Origin: Streptomyces sp. NBC_01210 | GTDB lineage: Bacteria > Actinomycetota > Actinomycetes > Streptomycetales > Streptomycetaceae | DNA: 64,000 nt | Direction of reading: 5' to 3' | Assembly (NCBI RefSeq): GCF_036010325.1 | Contig: NZ_CP108549.1 | Span: 2,604,001-2,668,000 of the forward strand | Shown: positions 45,489 to 54,672 of the stretch, one piece after another | Layout of the letters: each line of letters starts with the position of its first letter | Numbering within the stretch: the first letter of the stretch is position 1 | Position numbers and translations under genes: made by a program | Notes under the pieces: model-generated | Told to the model about the DNA's origin: nothing | Seen by the model: only the letters and a program-made list of their open reading frames with translations | Database searches by the model: none

Positions 45489-46823
45489 TCAGCAGCGCGG
45501 AGCCGGCTTGCTGTAGGTCGTGTTGCTGGGTGTGGCCACGTAGTAGTCCGAGACATAGCGGTCGTTGTCGAGCCGGTCCCAGATCTTGGTGGTGCCGACC
45601 GCCGAGCCGGACCGCTGGCAGACCATCCACGCCAAAGACCCGTTGGGGGACGTGCCACGGACAGCGGACGAGGTGCCGGCGCCCGTGTGCTCGGCGAGGC
45701 CGCCGCCCGCGGTGGTCTGGTACGGGTAGGTGCAGCGCGGCAGCGGGGCGCTGTATCCGGTGTTGGACGGGGTGCTGACGTAGTAGTCGGTGACGTAGGT
45801 GCCGTCCGAGAGCTTGTCCCATACGGCGGTGGTGCCGACGGTGGAACCGGGCGCCTGGCACACCACCTTGAGGGCGGATCCGGGCGCGTGCGACGCGGCG
45901 GCGGGGTAGCCGGTCGAGGGGCCGGTGCGGGCGTTGAGCGTGGTGGAGCTCGTCGCCGTGTACGTGTACGCCACGGTGGCGACCGGCGCGTCGAGCCGGT
46001 CGGTGTCGATGTTGATGGTGACGCCGCCGTAGGTCTCGTCGTGATCGCCCTTGAACTGCTTGGCCCGCTGGTGCACCGCCCACGTGGAATCGGCGATGCC
46101 GGTCCAGGTCTTCAGCGAGTCGACCCCGTCGAAGCGGGCGATCCACAGCGCGTCGGGACGGGCGTAGGAGGTGGACGTGAAGACGTCGGAGAGCTGCTTC
46201 GCACCGAAGTTGAGGTTCATGTAGACGCCCGAGACATAGCCGACCCGGTGCAGTTCCTTCGTCCAGGCGGAGACGAACGCCAGCACTCCGGTCCGGCATG
46301 TGGCGTCGGTCTGCGTGTACTGCTCGATGTCGTTGTAGACGGCGCTGCCGGGCTGCATACCGAGCGCCTTCGCCTTGGCGACGGCGTCGGCGGCCGCCGC
46401 GGTGCCCTGGCCCCTGGCGGTCGCGGCGGCCCGGCTGATCTTGGCGTCGGTGGGCCTGCCGCCGCAAGGCGGTTGCAGGCCCTTGTAGATGGGCAGCAGA
46501 CGCCACTTCAGCGCCGATACGGACGTCACCCATGACGCGGTCAGTTCCGGCTGGGCGCAGGTACGGCTTATGCCCCCGATGTACACACCGACAGCGCGGT
46601 ACGGGGATGCGCTCCACGCCTGGATTGCCGACAGCGGCGGTGCCGTACAGGTGTCGAAGGCCAGTCCGGAGTACCGGGTCGCGCTCGCTCCCGCGGGATA
46701 GGCGACCGGTGTCGCCGGTTCGGCGGCGACGGGCGGAGCGAAGGCGAGCGCGGCGCCGGCGCCCAGCACGCCGGCCGCCGCGAGGGCGAGGAATCTTCGA
46801 AGGGTGCGGTGCGGATGGGACAT
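45489..46823 (-). CDS. Secreted DUF1906 (glycoside-hydrolase-like) protein with two SH3-like repeats
   Basis: This 444-aa protein has a signal peptide (about residues 1-34), a DUF1906 TIM-barrel-like domain (about 50-270: GLAFDTCTAPPLSAIQAW, YNDIEQYTQ, DALWIARFDG), and two C-terminal repeats of about 75 residues (VGTTAVWDKLSDGTYVTDYYV and VGTTKIWDRLDNDRYVSDYYV) that resemble bacterial SH3 cell-wall-binding units. It may be a wall-associated hydrolase. It is monocistronic and convergent with the MOSC gene. Confidence 0.82.
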   Translation of the reverse strand: MSHPHRTLRRFLALAAAGVLGAGAALAFAPPVAAEPATPVAYPAGASATRYSGLAFDTCTAPPLSAIQAWSASPYRAVGVYIGGISRTCAQPELTASWVTSVSALKWRLLPIYKGLQPPCGGRPTDAKISRAAATARGQGTAAAADAVAKAKALGMQPGSAVYNDIEQYTQTDATCRTGVLAFVSAWTKELHRVGYVSGVYMNLNFGAKQLSDVFTSTSYARPDALWIARFDGVDSLKTWTGIADSTWAVHQRAKQFKGDHDETYGGVTINIDTDRLDAPVATVAYTYTATSSTTLNARTGPSTGYPAAASHAPGSALKVVCQAPGSTVGTTAVWDKLSDGTYVTDYYVSTPSNTGYSAPLPRCTYPYQTTAGGGLAEHTGAGTSSAVRGTSPNGSLAWMVCQRSGSAVGTTKIWDRLDNDRYVSDYYVATPSNTTYSKPAPRC

Positions 46824-47010
46824 GACTCCCCCAGGGCAGCTCGAACCGAGTGGGACCAGAATGCCCCAATGTGCGCCAACTGCACCCTATGCCGTTTGAG
46901 TTGTTACGAGGAGCTTGTGGCCGGGCGAGTCACCGTTGCCGGCAGGCGGCGCGAGTGCCCCGAGAGCCTCGCCGAGGCATCCGGTCTGCGCAGCTTCCCC
47001 AAGACGTGCG
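46824..47010. other. Spacer upstream of the DUF1906 gene
   Basis: No gene is seen; the region presumably carries the DUF1906 promoter. Confidence 0.35.
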
Positions 47011-47049
47011 CGTCCCGCCGCTGTCACCTCGGGTGACAGCGGCGGGACG
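47011..47049. terminator. Very strong 18-bp-stem hairpin
   Basis: An 18-bp perfect stem (47011-47028 with 47032-47049) closes a TCG triloop. It can terminate leftward transcription of the 89-aa gene. Confidence 0.85.
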
Positions 47050-47065
47050 CGGTTGTTCGGCTTGT

Positions 47066-47134
47066 TCAGCTGTTCACGCCGTCCAGCTGTTCACGCCGTC
47101 CAGCTGTTCGCGCTGTTCAGCTTGTTGAGTCTGT
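47066..47134. repeat. 17-bp tandem repeats
   Basis: CAGCTGTTCACGCCGTC occurs twice exactly (47066, 47083), then as two degraded copies (47100, 47117). The array starts just after the 18-bp hairpin and ends at the stop of the next leftward gene. Confidence 0.85.
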
Positions 47135-47404
47135 TCAGCGGCCGTAGCGGATCAGTGCCCGCACCATCCGGCACGTCGTGTCGGACGGGGGGTGGACCCC
47201 GATGCGCTCCGCCGTCGCATGTATCTTGCGGTTGTCTGCGGTCGCCGGGTGATAGACGCCCGAGTCCAGCAGGGCGATCGCCAGGCGCATGGCCTTCAGT
47301 CGGCGGTTGTGGGACACGTACCACTCGCGCGGCTGTCCGGCCGGCAGTGGCTTCTTCTTCAGCGGCTTGTACACGGGCTTCGTCGTGAGTGTGGCAACGG
47401 CCAT
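47135..47404 (-). CDS. Small conserved hypothetical protein (89 aa)
   Basis: This basic 89-aa protein (VYKPLKKKPLPAGQPREWYV, RLKAMRLAIALLDSGVYHP, ERIGVHPPSDTTCRMVRALI) has no recognised family, but its composition and AGGAGG-preceded ATG at 47404 support expression. The last codons abut the 17-bp tandem repeats. It may bind nucleic acid given its charge (inference). Confidence 0.65.
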   Translation of the reverse strand: MAVATLTTKPVYKPLKKKPLPAGQPREWYVSHNRRLKAMRLAIALLDSGVYHPATADNRKIHATAERIGVHPPSDTTCRMVRALIRYGR

Positions 47405-47527
47405 CGGCAACCTCCTGGCGCGGTGGCGGGACCATCCCGAACTACTGTTCATTCTACTGCCCACCACTGACAATCGCCGCTGGCCAGACGGTGTTTGAGG
47501 GGTGGTCGAGCCAGTACGGTGGGGGGC

Positions 47528-47890
47528 ATGGAGATCTGGATCAATCCGGCCTGTTCCAAGTGCCGCAGCGCCATCGGCCTTCTCGACGAGGAAGGCGCCA
47601 CGTACACCGTCCGGCGCTATCTGGAGGACGTGCCGAGTGCGGAGGAGATCCGGGCCGTCCTCGCGCGGCTCGGGCTCGAGCCGTGGGACATCACACGGAC
47701 CCAGGAGGCCGCGGCGAAGGAGCTGGGGCTCAAGGACTGGGCGCGCGACGACGGTTCGCGGGAGCGGTGGATCGCGGCGCTCGCGCAGCACCCCAAGCTG
47801 ATCCAGCGGCCGATCATCACGGCTGAGGACGGGACGGCCGTCGTGGCGCGTACGGACGAGGCGGTACGGGACGCACTCGGCCGGTCCTAG
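47528..47890 (+). CDS. ArsC-family reductase-like protein
   Basis: This 120-aa thioredoxin-fold protein has INPACSKCRSAIGLLDEEG (in part), giving a CxxC in place of the single Cys of classical ArsC, followed by the IQRPIIT segment. CxxC members include arsenate reductase-like and Spx-like proteins. No other arsenic genes are nearby, so arsenate reduction is not assured. The ATG at 47528 follows GGGGGG. Confidence 0.82.
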   Translation: MEIWINPACSKCRSAIGLLDEEGATYTVRRYLEDVPSAEEIRAVLARLGLEPWDITRTQEAAAKELGLKDWARDDGSRERWIAALAQHPKLIQRPIITAEDGTAVVARTDEAVRDALGRS

Positions 47891-47969
47891 GACGACGCCG
47901 GGGCCGACGCCGGGGCCGACTCACCGCTGAAGGCTCCGGCGCGGGCGGCGCGGTAGGCGGCTTCGGCCG

Positions 47970-48446
47970 TCACCGCTCGTCCGTGCCCGCCACCTTGCCC
48001 GTGGCCAGCGCGATCCGGTTCCAGGTGTTGATGGTGAAGATCAGGGCGAGCAGGTGAGCCAGCTCCTGCTCCTCGAAGTGGGCAGCCGCGTGGGCGTACA
48101 CCGCGTCCGGCACTCCGCCGTCCGCGACCAGGGTGACCGCCTCGGTCAGGGCGAGCGCCGCCTGTTCCTTCTCGGTGAAGAAGTGCTTCGCCTCCCGCCA
48201 GACGGCAGTCATGTGCAGACGCTCCTCGCTCTCGCCCGCCTTGCGCGCGTCGGCGGTGTGCATGTGCAGGCAGTACGCGCAGTGGTTGAGCTGCGAGGAG
48301 CGGACCTGGACCAGTTCGACCAGCGTCGGGTCCAGGCCCTCGCGGGCCGCGGCGTCCAGGCCGATCACGGCGCGGAAGGCTTTCGGGGCCAGCTTCGCGA
48401 AGTTGATGCGGGCGGTGGCCGGGGTGTTGATCTCTGTCGTCGTCAT
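47970..48446 (-). CDS. AhpD/carboxymuconolactone-decarboxylase-like protein
   Basis: This 158-aa protein has the AhpD-type motif SSQLNHCAYCLHMHTADARK (CxxC with following His) and helical flanks, implying peroxidase-related disulfide chemistry. It is divergent from a MocR regulator across about 47 bases; the pair is a common Streptomyces arrangement in which the regulator controls the alkylhydroperoxidase-like gene (inference). Confidence 0.9.
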   Translation of the reverse strand: MTTTEINTPATARINFAKLAPKAFRAVIGLDAAAREGLDPTLVELVQVRSSQLNHCAYCLHMHTADARKAGESEERLHMTAVWREAKHFFTEKEQAALALTEAVTLVADGGVPDAVYAHAAAHFEEQELAHLLALIFTINTWNRIALATGKVAGTDER

Positions 48447-48493
48447 GTGTACGAATCTAGGGGCTCAGGCGACCGGCAATGGGGTGCATTTCA

Positions 48494-49936
48494 GTGGCAG
48501 ATTCATGGGTCAATTTGGCGGAGATCCTGGGTGCGGATCTGCATCTGGAGCTGACGGGTCCGGGCAGTCGGCGCGCCGTTCTGATGCGGGCCCTGCGCGA
48601 GGGAGTCAGGAGCGGGCGACTGGCCCCGGGTACGAAGCTGCCGCCCTACCGCTCCCTCGCCGCCGACCTCGGGATCGCCCGTAACACCGTCGCCGACGCG
48701 TACTCCGAGCTGGTCGCCGAGGGATGGCTCACCGCGCGCCAGGGGTCCGGGACCCGGGTCGCGCAGGGGGCCTGCCCGCCGCCGGGCAGGGGAGGGGTCG
48801 CGCCGGTCGCTCCCGTACGCAGACGGAGCACTGCGGCCAGAACCGTCCGGCCGACGTACGACCTCGTGCAGGGGCAGCCCGACCCCTCCGCCTTTCCACG
48901 CGGAGCGTGGCTGGCCTCCGCGCGGCGGGCGCTGACCACCGCGCCGCACGATGCGTTCGGGCCCGGCGATCCACGTGGGCGGGCCGAGCTGCGGGAGGCG
49001 CTGGCCGGATATCTGGCGCGGGTGCGCGGGGTGCGGACCGATCCACGGCGGATCGTCGTCTGCTCCGGGGCCGCGCACGCACTGCGGCTGATGGCGGCGG
49101 TCGCGGGCGGACGGTGGGCTGTGGAGTCGTACGGGCTGCCCTTCCACCGCGGACTGCTGGCCGACGGCGGCATACGCACCACACCTCTGCCGGTCGATGA
49201 ACACGGCGCCCGGATAAGCGAGTTGGGCGCGGTGGACGCCGTGCTGCTGACTCCCGCGCACCAGTTCCCGACCGGCGGTCCGCTGCATCCGGAGCGGCGC
49301 GCCGCCGTCGTGGACTGGTCGCGATCGACGGGCGGGCTGGTCCTGGAGGACGACTACGACGGCGAGTTCCGCTACGACCGCCAGCCGGTGGGGGCGGTGC
49401 AGGGCCTCGACCCCGACCGGGTGGTGTTGATGGGGTCGGTGAGCAAGAGCCTCTCCCCCGCCCTCCGCATCGGCTGGATGGTGTTGCCCGAGCATCTGGT
49501 GGACGACGTGGTGGCGGCGAAGGGTGAGCGCGAGCAGTGGTCGAGCGCCACGGAGCAGCTCACGCTCGCGGACTTCATCACCTCGGGGGCGTACGACCGG
49601 CATGTGCGGAAGATGCGGCAGCGCCACCGGCGCCGGCGCGACCAGCTGGTGTCGGTCCTGGGGGAGCGGGCGCCGCAGGTGCGGGTGACCGGGATCGCGG
49701 CGGGGCTGCACGCCGTGCTCGAACTTCCGACGGGGTCCGAGCGGGCCGTGGTGAAGGCGGCGGCCTGGCAGGGGCTCGCCGTCGAGGGGCTCGCCGACTA
49801 CCGGCACGCCGATTTCCCCGCGGACGGGCGGGACGGACTGGTCATCGGTTACGCGACACCGCCGGAGCACATCTACGCCGGGGCGCTGGACGCGCTGTGC
49901 CGGGCACTGCCGCCCGTTGAGCAGCAACAACCTTAA
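48494..49936 (+). CDS. MocR-type regulator (GntR HTH fused to PLP aminotransferase fold)
   Basis: This 480-aa protein has an N-terminal GntR winged helix (LREGVRSGRLAPGTKLPPYR, ADLGIARNTVADAYSEL) joined through a linker to a fold-type-I aminotransferase domain with the PLP-Lys region VLMGSVSKSLSPALRIGW. MocR proteins use PLP to sense vitamin or amino-acid levels. The GTG at 48494 is preferred; an in-frame start at 48479 exists. It is divergent from the AhpD-like gene. Confidence 0.9.
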   Translation: MADSWVNLAEILGADLHLELTGPGSRRAVLMRALREGVRSGRLAPGTKLPPYRSLAADLGIARNTVADAYSELVAEGWLTARQGSGTRVAQGACPPPGRGGVAPVAPVRRRSTAARTVRPTYDLVQGQPDPSAFPRGAWLASARRALTTAPHDAFGPGDPRGRAELREALAGYLARVRGVRTDPRRIVVCSGAAHALRLMAAVAGGRWAVESYGLPFHRGLLADGGIRTTPLPVDEHGARISELGAVDAVLLTPAHQFPTGGPLHPERRAAVVDWSRSTGGLVLEDDYDGEFRYDRQPVGAVQGLDPDRVVLMGSVSKSLSPALRIGWMVLPEHLVDDVVAAKGEREQWSSATEQLTLADFITSGAYDRHVRKMRQRHRRRRDQLVSVLGERAPQVRVTGIAAGLHAVLELPTGSERAVVKAAAWQGLAVEGLADYRHADFPADGRDGLVIGYATPPEHIYAGALDALCRALPPVEQQQP

Positions 49937-50031
49937 GGAAAGTTAAGGAAGTTGTAGGTGAGAGTGCTGAGAAGAACGGAATGGCTACTCGTACGTAACG
50001 GCACACGGAACCCACCCGACAGGAGTCCCAC

Positions 50032-50754
50032 GTGTCACGCAAGAAGACCCTCAGCGGGAAGAAGAAGATCGCTCTGCTTGTCGGCGCCGCCGCCCTCGCA
50101 GGCGGTACGGCGGTGGTGATGACTGGCACCAGTCAGGCGTCGGTGGCCTGCGACGGACTGGTCACCGCCCTCCAGAACAACGAGAAGTTCATCGCCGACC
50201 AGCGGGCCAATCCGGATGCGCAGTCCGAGGCACGGATCGCCAACCGACAGGCCGTCATCGAGCAGATCAAGCGGCAGCAGGAAGCTTCCGGGTGCGAGGT
50301 CGGCGGCGGTGCCGGTGGTGGTGGCGAGGCCGCGCCCCCGGCCGAGTCGCAGCCCGCCGCACCGCCCGCCGAGTCGCAGCCCCCCGCCGGTGCGGGCGAT
50401 GGCCAGGGCGCCGGGGACCAGGCTGGTGGCGGCCAGGGTGCCGGGGACCAGGCTGGTGGCGGCCAGGATGCCGGCAACCAGGCAGGCGGTGGCCAGGGCA
50501 ACGTCGGCGAGGTCGTGTGCGCCGGCTCGACCGTGACCCTCTCCGGCGAGGGCGGCGCCCCCGCCGCCTCCAGCAACCAGTTCCCGGTCGGCACCACCCT
50601 CAAGGTGACCAACCTCGACAACAACAAGTCGACGACTGTCAAGGTCGCCTCCGCCTCCGGCAGCTGCGCCCTGCTGAACAACGCGGCCTTCGAGCAGGTC
50701 CGTGAGCCCGGCAAGTTCCTCATCCGCAAGGCGCGGATCGAGCGCGTCGGCTGA
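50032..50754 (+). CDS. Secreted Gly/Gln-rich repeat protein
   Basis: This 240-aa exported protein has a signal-like helix (residues about 12-36, IALLVGAAALAGGTAVVM), a coiled segment (NEKFIADQRANPDAQSEARI), a low-complexity part with tandem GAGDQAGGGQ-type decapeptides (residues about 125-160), and a C-terminal septal-ring-like beta domain with cysteines (VVCAGSTVTL, ASGSCALLNN). The C-terminal domain resembles RlpA-like double-psi folds. The GTG start follows AGGAGT. A strong hairpin follows. Confidence 0.78.
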   Translation: MSRKKTLSGKKKIALLVGAAALAGGTAVVMTGTSQASVACDGLVTALQNNEKFIADQRANPDAQSEARIANRQAVIEQIKRQQEASGCEVGGGAGGGGEAAPPAESQPAAPPAESQPPAGAGDGQGAGDQAGGGQGAGDQAGGGQDAGNQAGGGQGNVGEVVCAGSTVTLSGEGGAPAASSNQFPVGTTLKVTNLDNNKSTTVKVASASGSCALLNNAAFEQVREPGKFLIRKARIERVG

Positions 50755-50766
50755 CGCTGACGGATT

Positions 50767-50806
50767 CCAGGACGGTGCCGTTCGCCTCCTCACGGCACCG
50801 TCCTGG
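50767..50806 (+). terminator. Terminator after secreted protein gene
   Basis: A perfect 14-bp stem CCAGGACGGTGCCG/CGGCACCGTCCTGG with a 12-nt loop starts 13 bases after the stop. Confidence 0.88.
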
Positions 50807-50892
50807 CCACCGCGCTCACCGGTTGAGCACCAGCTCACAGCTCTGACCACGCAGCACCACAGGCCACAGCCCACATCTCACAGCTCACCGCT

Positions 50893-51807
50893 CTAACCAC
50901 GCAGCAGAAGCTCCGCCTCCGCCTGCGCCAGGATCTCGGTGAGCCGCAGCCCGAACCGTACGTCGCAGTCGTGCGCCCGCCCTGTCCGCGCCGACTCCAG
51001 CAGCGCGTCGACGGCCGCCTCGAACGAGCGGATCGCGTCGCCCCAGACCGGCAGCACCGCCGCCCCCCGATCGCCGACAAGTTCGATGCTCACGCCCGAA
51101 GCCTTCACCGGCGCGCTCAGGCTCAGCGTCGCCGTGCTCGACGCCCCGGACTCGTGCCGAAGCACCAGATGCGCGGTGTCGACCGGGCCACGAGCCGCCG
51201 TCACCTCCGTCACATCGCCGAGCACCGGCAGCAGTACGGACAGCACATGCGGGCCCACATCCCACAGCCCACCCTTCTCGCGCCGCCACGGAGAAGTCGC
51301 GTACGGGCTGTCCCCGCCGGGCGCGTACAGCGAACCGAGCCACCGCGCATGGGCCGTGAACCAGCCGTCCACCCTCGCCTGTTCGGCGATCCAGGGCGCG
51401 GTTTCGGCGGCAAAGCGCAAGGTACAGAACACCACCGACGCGACCCCGGCCCTCGCCGCCGCCTCCGCCGTCTCGCGCGCTCCGGCCACCGTCGCCGCGA
51501 CCGGCTTGTCCAGCAGCAGGTGGCAGCCGGCCGCGGCCGCCCGCGCCGCGAGCGGCGCCTGGACGTCCGGCGGCAACGCGAAGGCCACCGCGTCGCAGGC
51601 GGCGAAGAGCGCGTCGATTCCGTCGTCGCCGGAGTACGCCCTCGTGTCATGGGCGGCGGCGAGCGCGGCGGCCGCTTCGGCCCGCCTCCCCCACACGCCG
51701 GCGAGCTCGACATCCGGATGGGCGGCGAGCGCGGGGGCCTGGGTGCGCTCCGCCCAGGGCCCGGTCCCGAGGAGTCCGATACGCAGCTGCTTCGCGGGCT
51801 TCGTCAT
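50893..51807 (-). CDS. Gfo/Idh/MocA-family oxidoreductase
   Basis: This 304-aa NAD(P)-dependent dehydrogenase has the Rossmann motif RIGLLGTGPWAERTQAPALA (residues about 9-28) and the family motif LLLDKPVAATVAGA with the catalytic-type Lys. Substrates are usually sugars or cyclitols. It is monocistronic, transcribed away from the vWA/ARPP-like pair. Confidence 0.9.
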   Translation of the reverse strand: MTKPAKQLRIGLLGTGPWAERTQAPALAAHPDVELAGVWGRRAEAAAALAAAHDTRAYSGDDGIDALFAACDAVAFALPPDVQAPLAARAAAAGCHLLLDKPVAATVAGARETAEAAARAGVASVVFCTLRFAAETAPWIAEQARVDGWFTAHARWLGSLYAPGGDSPYATSPWRREKGGLWDVGPHVLSVLLPVLGDVTEVTAARGPVDTAHLVLRHESGASSTATLSLSAPVKASGVSIELVGDRGAAVLPVWGDAIRSFEAAVDALLESARTGRAHDCDVRFGLRLTEILAQAEAELLLRG

Positions 51808-51988
51808 GCCGCCCAGTCTGCCCCGTGGAGAAAAATGCCGGGGAACGCGAAGCGAACGGTGTTACGTTTTCGGAGCCGGCCGCGGGACTCCGGTGCGACT
51901 TCCGGGACTTGCTTCTAACGCAGTGATTTCGCTGTTCGCGCCCTCATTCCCCGGTCGGCTTCCGTCTTTGTACGTACGGGGAGAGACG

Positions 51989-53494
51989 ATGGCGGAGACC
52001 GCCGGGACCGACGCTGAACCGACCATCGAGACACACGCCGATCTGGTCGCTGCCGAGGATGTACTCCTGTTCGTGAACGCCGCCGTGACGTCGACCGGAC
52101 AGCGTGAATTCCGCTCCGAGGCGTACGCGCAACAGCTGTCGCTCTCCTTCCTCCATGAGTACGTACGGGTCAACTACCGGTCCGTGTACGCCGCCGCGCT
52201 CGCACTCGACATCAACGACCACAACGCCGCCCGGATCATGGAGCAGCTGCTGCGCACGGCGGGCGAGGCGGGCGAGGCGAGCGACGCACAGAAGCGGACG
52301 GAGGGCCGGCTGATAGCGGCGCGGCTGGCCGTGCTGCCGCCGCAGCGTGTCTACCGGCTGTTCCGCACGCTGCGCGCCGCCAAGGTCAACAACCGCCGTA
52401 CCCGTGCGATCCTGCGCGACTGGCTGGCGGCGCGGCCCGATCTCGGCCTTGACGCGGTGAAGTACCGCAGCGGTCTGAAGACCGCCGTTCGCCATGCCCA
52501 TCTTCCTTTCGGAGAAGGCGAGTTCGGGGGCGGCGAGTTCGGCGACTTCCTGTTCCGCCCCGGCCGGCGCGTCCGCTACGAGCACGCCTTCCTGGACGCG
52601 TACCGCCGCGCCCACTTCGAGCAGGTCGCGGTCTACGATCTGCCGTTCACCGTCGCCGAGGGCTTCGCGGCGAAGCACGGCATCCCGCGCGGGGTGTTCC
52701 TGGAGCGGATCGCGCCGCGTATGACCCGGCTGGAACGGCTGCGTACGCAGCGGGCCGGGACGAAGACCGATCTCAGCGTCATGCCGCTCACCCGCCTCGC
52801 GCTGTACGTACTCTCGCTCGAGATGGCGGAGCGGGTGCGGCGGCGTGCGGAGCTGACCGGTGCGCTGCGGGCCGCGGCGCTGCGTGCGGCGGGGCCGTAC
52901 GCCGGGACGTGGGGGCGGGTGTCGGCCGTGCTGGACGACAGCTATTCCGCCTCCGGTTCGGGCGTCAAGCGCCGCCGTCCGCTCGCGGTCGCGCTCGGCT
53001 GCCATTTCCTGCTGGAGGCGCTGGCCGGTTCGTACCGCGCGCACTGGACCTCGGGAGCGGCCGATCCGCTGCTCGTACGCCCCTGGGGGCCGACCCCGCT
53101 CGGCACCCGGATCCTCGATGCCCTGGAGGACTCGCCGGACCGGCTGGTGATCGTTTCGGACGGCTGGGACAACGCGCCGCCGGGGCTGGCGGGCGAGGTG
53201 CTGCGGGTCTGGCGCACCCGCCTCGACCGGGACCGGGAGACGAGTGTGGTGCATGTGAACCCTGTATACGACGCGGACGGTTTTGATGTGCGCCGGCTGG
53301 CGCCGAGCGTGCCGACGGCAGGGATCCGCGACGCCGAGGATCTGGCGGCGCTGGTGGAGATCGCGCAGTTCGCGGAGGGGCGGACGGGACTGGCCGAGCT
53401 CCAGGCGTATCTGGACCGCCGGACGGACCGTTTCCTGGACCGACGCCACCAGGACCGACACCACCAGGACCGACACCTGGAGGGGGCGCGATGA
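51989..53494 (+). CDS. vWA-like protein with helical N-terminal domain (TROVE/Ro60-like architecture)
   Basis: This 501-aa protein has a helical N-terminal two-thirds (FVNAAVTSTGQREFRSEAYA; RLIAARLAVLPPQRVYRLFR; YRSGLKTAVRHAHLP) and a C-terminal vWA-like domain starting at SAVLDDSYSASG (residues ~312-323), where D316-S318-S320 form a DxSxS metal site; SDGWDN is a later metal-site loop. The arrangement resembles Ro60/TROVE proteins that bind Y-like RNAs, but the TROVE domain call is by appearance only. ATG 51989 follows GGGGAGAG. It overlaps the next gene by ATGA. Confidence 0.6.
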   Translation: MAETAGTDAEPTIETHADLVAAEDVLLFVNAAVTSTGQREFRSEAYAQQLSLSFLHEYVRVNYRSVYAAALALDINDHNAARIMEQLLRTAGEAGEASDAQKRTEGRLIAARLAVLPPQRVYRLFRTLRAAKVNNRRTRAILRDWLAARPDLGLDAVKYRSGLKTAVRHAHLPFGEGEFGGGEFGDFLFRPGRRVRYEHAFLDAYRRAHFEQVAVYDLPFTVAEGFAAKHGIPRGVFLERIAPRMTRLERLRTQRAGTKTDLSVMPLTRLALYVLSLEMAERVRRRAELTGALRAAALRAAGPYAGTWGRVSAVLDDSYSASGSGVKRRRPLAVALGCHFLLEALAGSYRAHWTSGAADPLLVRPWGPTPLGTRILDALEDSPDRLVIVSDGWDNAPPGLAGEVLRVWRTRLDRDRETSVVHVNPVYDADGFDVRRLAPSVPTAGIRDAEDLAALVEIAQFAEGRTGLAELQAYLDRRTDRFLDRRHQDRHHQDRHLEGAR

Positions 53495-54672
53495 ACAAGC
53501 TCGACATGACCGGGCTGACCACCATGCCCGCGCAGGTGTGGGGCGGCATCCGGCTGGTGCCGCTGGTGCGCGAGGAGCCGGTGGACGGGCTGCGGCTGCA
53601 CCACAAGATCTACGGCGGCTACGGCGACGTCCAGGTCGGCCCTCGTACGCACTACCTCTCCTACATCCCGCACGGCTTCGTCGCGGACTGGTCGGGCGAG
53701 GGCGGCCGGTCCGCGGCGTACGGAACACAGTTGGGCGACGCGCGGCCCGCCTGCGTCCCCGTGCGCCGTCACCACAGGATGGCCAAGCGCCGCTCCGCCA
53801 AGGGCAGCACCGAGGACCGGCTGCGTTTCCTCCCCCTCCATCTCGCGCTGGAGGGATATCTGGCACTTCACTTCGGCGGCCCGTCCGTCGTCTGGGACGA
53901 GTGGTCCCAGCAGGCGGTACGCCAGGGCCTGTCTCCGCGCGCCGAGGACGCCTACGCCGGATGGCAGGTGCGCGGCCTCGGCGATGCGCTGCGGATCTTC
54001 GAGATCCACCCGGACCAGTGCGGTGTGCTGGTGTACGCCGCGGACTCGCTCGCCGCTGCCTTCGTCGTACCGCACCCCGCCGACTACCGCGCCCTGCACC
54101 CGTCCCTGCTCGAGGATCTGTACGGGGAGCTGGTACATCAGTACGCGTACTTCGGCGGCCCGGTTCCCGACTTCGAGGCGCGCATCCGCGACAGCCCGCA
54201 TCTGCGGACGATCGCCGATCTCCGGGCGGCGGCCCGCGCGCAGGAGCGCACCTGGGCCGAGGACCACGACACTCTGTTCGCGGGCCGGCTGCTCGACCCG
54301 TCGTACCACTTCGAGCGCGTCTACCGGATGGGCTCGTTCAGTCTGTGGCGCTTTCTGCCGCCATTCCGGCGCGGGGAGCCGGAGCAGCACATCGGCGAGG
54401 TGATCACCGACCACAAGGGCCGCGTCGCCTATCTCAAGACCTTCCGGCTCTCCGAGGCACAGGTCCGGCGCGGCCATCTGCTGAACCGGCTGCACGACCA
54501 CGACTGGCACCTGGGCCGGACCGCCGAGGCGCTGGGCACCAGCTACCTCGATCTTGTACGCCGGATCCGTGCCGCGGGCTTCGAGTCCCTGCTCAACGAG
54601 CACGGCGTCGCGCTTGCGACCTCGGCCGAACCCGCTCACGGACGGACAGCTCCGCCCGCCTGTTCGGCGTAA
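53491..54672 (+). CDS. ARPP-like domain protein with C-terminal Fis-type HTH
   Basis: This 393-aa protein has an N-terminal domain (about 1-310; AQVWGGIRLVPLVREEPVDG, GPRTHYLSYIPHGFVADW) that I associate from memory with the ARPP domains described in RNA-repair and conflict systems, and a C-terminal helix-turn-helix (about 330-370; HLLNRLHDHDWHLGRTAEAL, SYLDLVRRIRAAGF) of the Fis/HTH_8 type used by NtrC-family activators. It is translationally coupled to the vWA-like gene (ATGA). The domain name needs a profile search; the HTH is clearer. Confidence 0.55.
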   Translation: MNKLDMTGLTTMPAQVWGGIRLVPLVREEPVDGLRLHHKIYGGYGDVQVGPRTHYLSYIPHGFVADWSGEGGRSAAYGTQLGDARPACVPVRRHHRMAKRRSAKGSTEDRLRFLPLHLALEGYLALHFGGPSVVWDEWSQQAVRQGLSPRAEDAYAGWQVRGLGDALRIFEIHPDQCGVLVYAADSLAAAFVVPHPADYRALHPSLLEDLYGELVHQYAYFGGPVPDFEARIRDSPHLRTIADLRAAARAQERTWAEDHDTLFAGRLLDPSYHFERVYRMGSFSLWRFLPPFRRGEPEQHIGEVITDHKGRVAYLKTFRLSEAQVRRGHLLNRLHDHDWHLGRTAEALGTSYLDLVRRIRAAGFESLLNEHGVALATSAEPAHGRTAPPACSA

